Assembly (NCBI RefSeq): GCF_000224145.3
Contig: NC_020168.2
Span: 1,544,527 to 1,608,526 of the forward strand
Origin: Ciona intestinalis
Taxonomy: Eukaryota; Chordata; Ascidiacea; Phlebobranchia; Cionidae
Reading direction: 5' to 3'
DNA: 64,000 bases
Each line of letters opens with the position of its first letter. Within the stretch, counting starts at the first letter, position 1. Both the position numbers and the translations under genes were made by a program. Below the pieces are notes generated by a model. The model had not been told where the DNA came from and did no database searches. It was given only the letters and a program-made list of their open reading frames with translations. Below, in pieces: positions 60,275-64,000 of this stretch.

Positions 60275-61900
60275 ATGTCTCGCCAACGAAGTCGAATGTA
60301 CGAGGCAAAACAACGTTTATTTGCATCGCGTCGAATCCCTACAGTTGTTCCTGGTGTACCGAATCTGAACGATCTTTTAACCAACCACAGAATACAGTCT
60401 CCTCCAATTCCAGCTCTGGTAAGCAAACGTTTTCAACATATTAAATTTTTCTGATCGTTGATCAATTTAAAGTTGTGGTTAATTATTTTGACCGCTTTGT
60501 TTGTATTACATATCATAACAAAGTAGACTTGATCACAATACGAATATGCTTTGATGATGATGTTGTATACACAAAGGTATAATAATATTTACCACCGTAT
60601 ATCAAAGCCATATAGGAGAAAACACGGCAACGATATCGCAACCATCAAGCTTTCGTTATCATACCACCGTCATACCAATTTGGGTTTCTTGTTTATTGTA
60701 AGTTTAAACTTGTGTCAGTCTAATCGTTTGGATAGATTAAGTGATAAAAGTATTTGCTCATGTTGGTTTCGTCCCACGTTAGCGGTTGTGATATATTGGT
60801 CGACTTCATTAAGTTGATGAAGATCTCTAATTAGCGAAGTAGATAGTTGGTCAAGGAACGCATAAACACCGCAATTACGGGGAAATTTGGGGAGATATTA
60901 CTGTTTGGGGTTGGTTTGATTGTTTTCAGATAATTAGATCGAAATAAACACCGCAGGCGAAATATGAAGGATGTTCGCAACCATGATGAGGGCAAGTAAT
61001 TACGATATACACTCATACACTATCGTGTATATATACTTAAATTTGGTAATTGCAGCTTAAGAAACGAATAAATTATAAATGTGTACAACACATCCACCTT
61101 TGAAACAAAATATAATGATGGGAAAATACATTTCGTTTCAGCCTCACGGTTACAAGTCACCGCTAGCACCAGGTTACGTGGTACCATACAAACACGACTA
61201 CGGTATTGCTGCAGATGCAACTGTCAACCTCTTACTCGCCTTCCTATCCCTCTCTACCGCCCTCAGGAAAAATGCTCGCTTGGAAATGATGAGAAATCCT
61301 CCTACTCCAATTACGAGACCCGTTGCTCCTACGGCTCTGTTTTATTGTGACTTTGAAATGGGCTGGTAAGATAAGACTATGTTTTATATGCTATATAGTC
61401 GTACTTTACAACTGCACATCTACTATTCATTGTTGGATTCTGTGATCTTAAAAATGCATTGTAGCGTTTTATTTTTTAAAATGGGCAATGCAGTTTCAGT
61501 TCATGCTACGTATTACTCGATAACCCTAACAATACAAAACTGCATCTAATTTCTAATACTATATATAGTTGGGTGGGGGAGATGGGACAGCTTTAGCACA
61601 TAATGTCAAATATCCTGACCGTATTTTAAACAATAAACAACGGTCTATGAGAGTGGTGAAGATGTGGTTTTATAATTATTTGAATGTTCCTTGTTAACTT
61701 CCAAATGGGACGAGAAAATAGAATGAAAAAGTGTCCCATTTACCCAAATCCTACTGTACATATACGTTTTACCGCTTAACCTATTAGGTGTCCTGGATGG
61801 AACCAAAGCAGATCTGATGAACTTGACATGATAGTACATAAAGGATCAACTAAAACTAAAGGCACGGGCCCAAGTGTTGATCATACAAGATTCAATTCAT
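60275..61900 (+). CDS. MAM-domain protein, 5' part; continues past the right side
   Basis: MAM domains are about 160-residue extracellular adhesion modules of receptors and secreted enzymes. Exons: 60275-60418 (MSRQRSRMYEAKQRLFASRR..., donor GTAAGC, phase 0), 61142-61365 (donor GTAAGA, phase 2), 61788-61900 (donor GTAAAT, phase 1). The last two join into ALFYCDFEMGWCPGWNQSRS and KGSTKTKGTGPSVDHT, a typical MAM start (CDFE, GxW, GTGPxxDHT). Exon 2 also has a hydrophobic stretch, TVNLLLAFLSLSTAL, which with basic flanks could be a signal anchor; no classical signal peptide precedes it. A TTTTATTGCAG acceptor at 60222 suggests a 5'UTR intron. An open stretch after TTTTTTGACAG at 62360 may be the next exon, but two frames are possible. 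The full architecture lies outside the window. Confidence 0.75.
61562..61757. mobile_element. GTAGGGTGGGGG MITE, copy 6, inside the MAM gene intron
   Basis: Ends TATATAGTTGGGTGGGGGAG and CCATTTACCCAAATCCTACT; interior AACAACGGTCTATGAGAGT as in other copies. Confidence 0.8.
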
Positions 61901-62776
61901 GTAAATACCACAACTACCATATTTTTAATTTAGGCGTAGCGAGTTTAATAACCTTATAAAAAATGTTTTGCTGACAGTTTAAACGTATAGTCAGTTTATG
62001 ACTATATATCGATTCAAAATATGTATCTTATACTGTAAACACGCTATATTAGCAAGATGTTTATTAAAAATCTATTTTGATCGATCAAATTATCAATAAC
62101 TCTTACACACATATTTTTTCACTGGGAATAACATATTTTCACACTTGTCGAAATTACGCTTTAAATGTTGTTTTTTTACACACACGTAACTATTTACCTA
62201 GAAACTAGTTAAATGTTTGGTGATCAGCGGCGCAACAGAACTTAATTAAAATTTCATAGGAGATAGTATTGACCATTCGTTCAGGCCTATAAAAAAGAAA
62301 TCTTTTCAAATGTATTTGGTTAATATCAGCGTTGTTTGTTTACCAACTTTTTTGACAGCAGTAAATTCTACGTTCCTTATGGCACCACTAAACAAACGTT
62401 TCGATCAAATATTTACAGGAATGCTACTACCAAAGTGATGATGTATTACCGCATATTTTATTCGCGTGATGGTTTGGCGCCTATGTTAAACAACGTCTAA
62501 CATTTTTTAAGCATGAGTTTGGATAATTTAAGGAAGGGGTTTCAAAAGTTGTTAAAAACATTTCTGATGAAAAATTACGTGCATTGTCGCATAGCCGATT
62601 GTTTTTACTCTTATTTTCTTATTTTACTCGTTTTTTTTATATATACGCTGTTTTGTTTTTGAAACTTTTGCGATACTTAGTCCAGCGGTAGGAATTGCAC
62701 TTTAAGTGTAGACGATCATTTTTACCAGTCAACACAATTAACTTCATAGTATAGACTAAGTTAGGAAACGGATTGT

Positions 62777-62827
62777 AAAATGTGACGACAACAAAATGTG
62801 GCGACAACAAAATGTGGCGACAACAAA
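62777..62827. repeat. Short tandem repeat, AAATGTGGCGACAAC x3
   Basis: Three consecutive 15-16 base units; the first has GTGACG instead of GTGGCG. Confidence 0.85.
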
Positions 62828-62884
62828 AATGAAATATTATTCTGCAACATTGTGTCTGTTTTATTGCCAATCTTTAAAAAGTTT

Positions 62885-63400
62885 GTTTTAACTTAATAAT
62901 TTATACATTCGGGGTGATTCAAAGATAATATACTGACATAATAACTGAATAATATAAGGAAAAATGTATTCAAAATTCAGTCATTTGCACTTGGAAATAA
63001 TTGATAAGAAGTAACACGAAAAATATTCTAGCAATACCCAATTTGTGGCGAAAAAATGTTTTAATAGTTATTATCAGTTTTCTGTTAAATCCATACGCAT
63101 TTGTTGGAAACAATATTTATAAACCATAGTTCGAACAATACCCATTATCGTTCAACCAATAGCATTTTTTTATACAATGGTTTTTTTATAATGTCCCGCG
63201 TCTTAAACCCTATGCTTTCAAATTGGTAAAATTTCACTTGTTGTGCGAATTGCTAAATAACTCTTTGTGTGTTCGTTATAAGATGTTTTTTGAATTGTTG
63301 TCAATTGATAAAAAAATGATAGTACCTATTCGTGGTATCACATTATATAATTCGTGGTATTATATTAAGAGTAGTAGGCGATAAATTCCCCGAATAGTAC
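62885..63400. repeat. Relic related to 52380-53000
   Basis: TTAATAATTTATACATTCGG, AATATACTGACATAATAAC, AAAATTCAGTCATTTGCACT and GAACAATACCCATTA align in order with 52390-52680. No coding capacity. Confidence 0.55.
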
Positions 63401-64000
63401 GCACTGTGAAAATCACGTATATATACTTAAATGATGACATTGTCAGTTATTTGATACGAGTTTGCATTTTGCAATAGTTCGTTATCCCTTGTTACAACAC
63501 TGTACACATATACTCGTTTTTATACCCGTATTGTGAATAAATGATTTTTTTGACAATGTTATCAATCAAATAATCGTGATGCTGTTTTGGCCGAAATAGC
63601 GGGAAAATCTTATTAACAAAGCGGGTACAGCAGGTCATGACATTTATTCTGTATACATTTGACTTATTTTGGGCATGAGGATTTAATCCTTTGGCGGCCG
63701 CGAAGCAGGAGATTTACTTTCATCGCTTATGTAGAGTAATGTGACGAGTAAACATATTAGACGAGTAAAGAATGTTGTAAACACATACAAGCACTCAACA
63801 TGTTCTTTCTGCATTCGAATACATCCGTTGATTTGTAAGATATTAAGCCCAGTAATCAATTTTCCCATAACACAACACGTGATTATCAAGGGCATAACCT
63901 TTTAATGACACGAATGTTTTTATGTGGGTTAAAACGCAAGGATATTGTATTCTTCTTTATGGCTATCCCGGACCAGGGCATCAAAACCTCGACAAGCAAA

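Overview
The window is AT-rich animal nuclear DNA. It holds small exons with GT/AG introns, metazoan-specific gene families and many short non-autonomous DNA transposons, with N-filled assembly gaps. Gene content, compact genes and repeat style suggest an invertebrate chordate, most likely an ascidian of the Ciona type. That is inference; no marker here proves the species. No prokaryotic features, CRISPR arrays or rRNA genes were seen.

Layout. (1) 1-17.6 kb, minus strand: the 5' two-fifths of an EDC4/Ge-1 gene (mRNA decapping scaffold). Fourteen exons were placed by splice phase and by similarity to the family; the C-terminal part lies off the left edge. Its introns hold a complete hAT transposon with perfect 8-bp target duplications (1188-4309), a 283-bp foldback (5304-5586), a hAT-like MITE (9572-10202), a tRNA-derived SINE (11478-11640), another hAT MITE (12053-12674) and a second hAT transposase (13707-16126). 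(2) 19.1-21.5 kb, minus: an apparently single-exon p130Cas/NEDD9-family adaptor. (3) 21.5-27.2 kb: repeat-rich, including a 136-bp Mutator-like element that seems to carry a piece of the ankyrin gene at 51.5 kb. (4) 27.25-31.68 kb, plus: a candidate single-pass membrane protein (signal peptide exon, RGD-containing ectodomain exon, TM exon with two YxxL motifs), partly resolved. (5) 33-37.3 kb: hAT relics, two gaps, two abutting hAT-like elements. (6) 37.34-45.88 kb, plus: a complete ten-exon tweety-homolog (TTYH) gene. (7) 48.99-51.56 kb, minus: a seven-exon ankyrin-repeat protein of 243 aa. (8) 55.40-56.21 kb, minus: a three-exon, 175-aa secreted precursor with KR / GRR processing signals, possibly an undescribed amidated peptide. 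(9) 56.6-58 kb: a 632-bp exact duplication around a gap, probably an assembly artefact. (10) 60.27 kb to the right edge, plus: the 5' part of a MAM-domain gene.

The genes belong to unrelated pathways (mRNA decay, adhesion signalling, anion channel/ER membrane protein, peptide signalling) and show no operon logic. Several start codons have a 3' splice acceptor a few bases upstream, which would fit either 5'UTR introns or spliced-leader trans-splicing. All exon models come from reading the sequence by eye and need transcript support.
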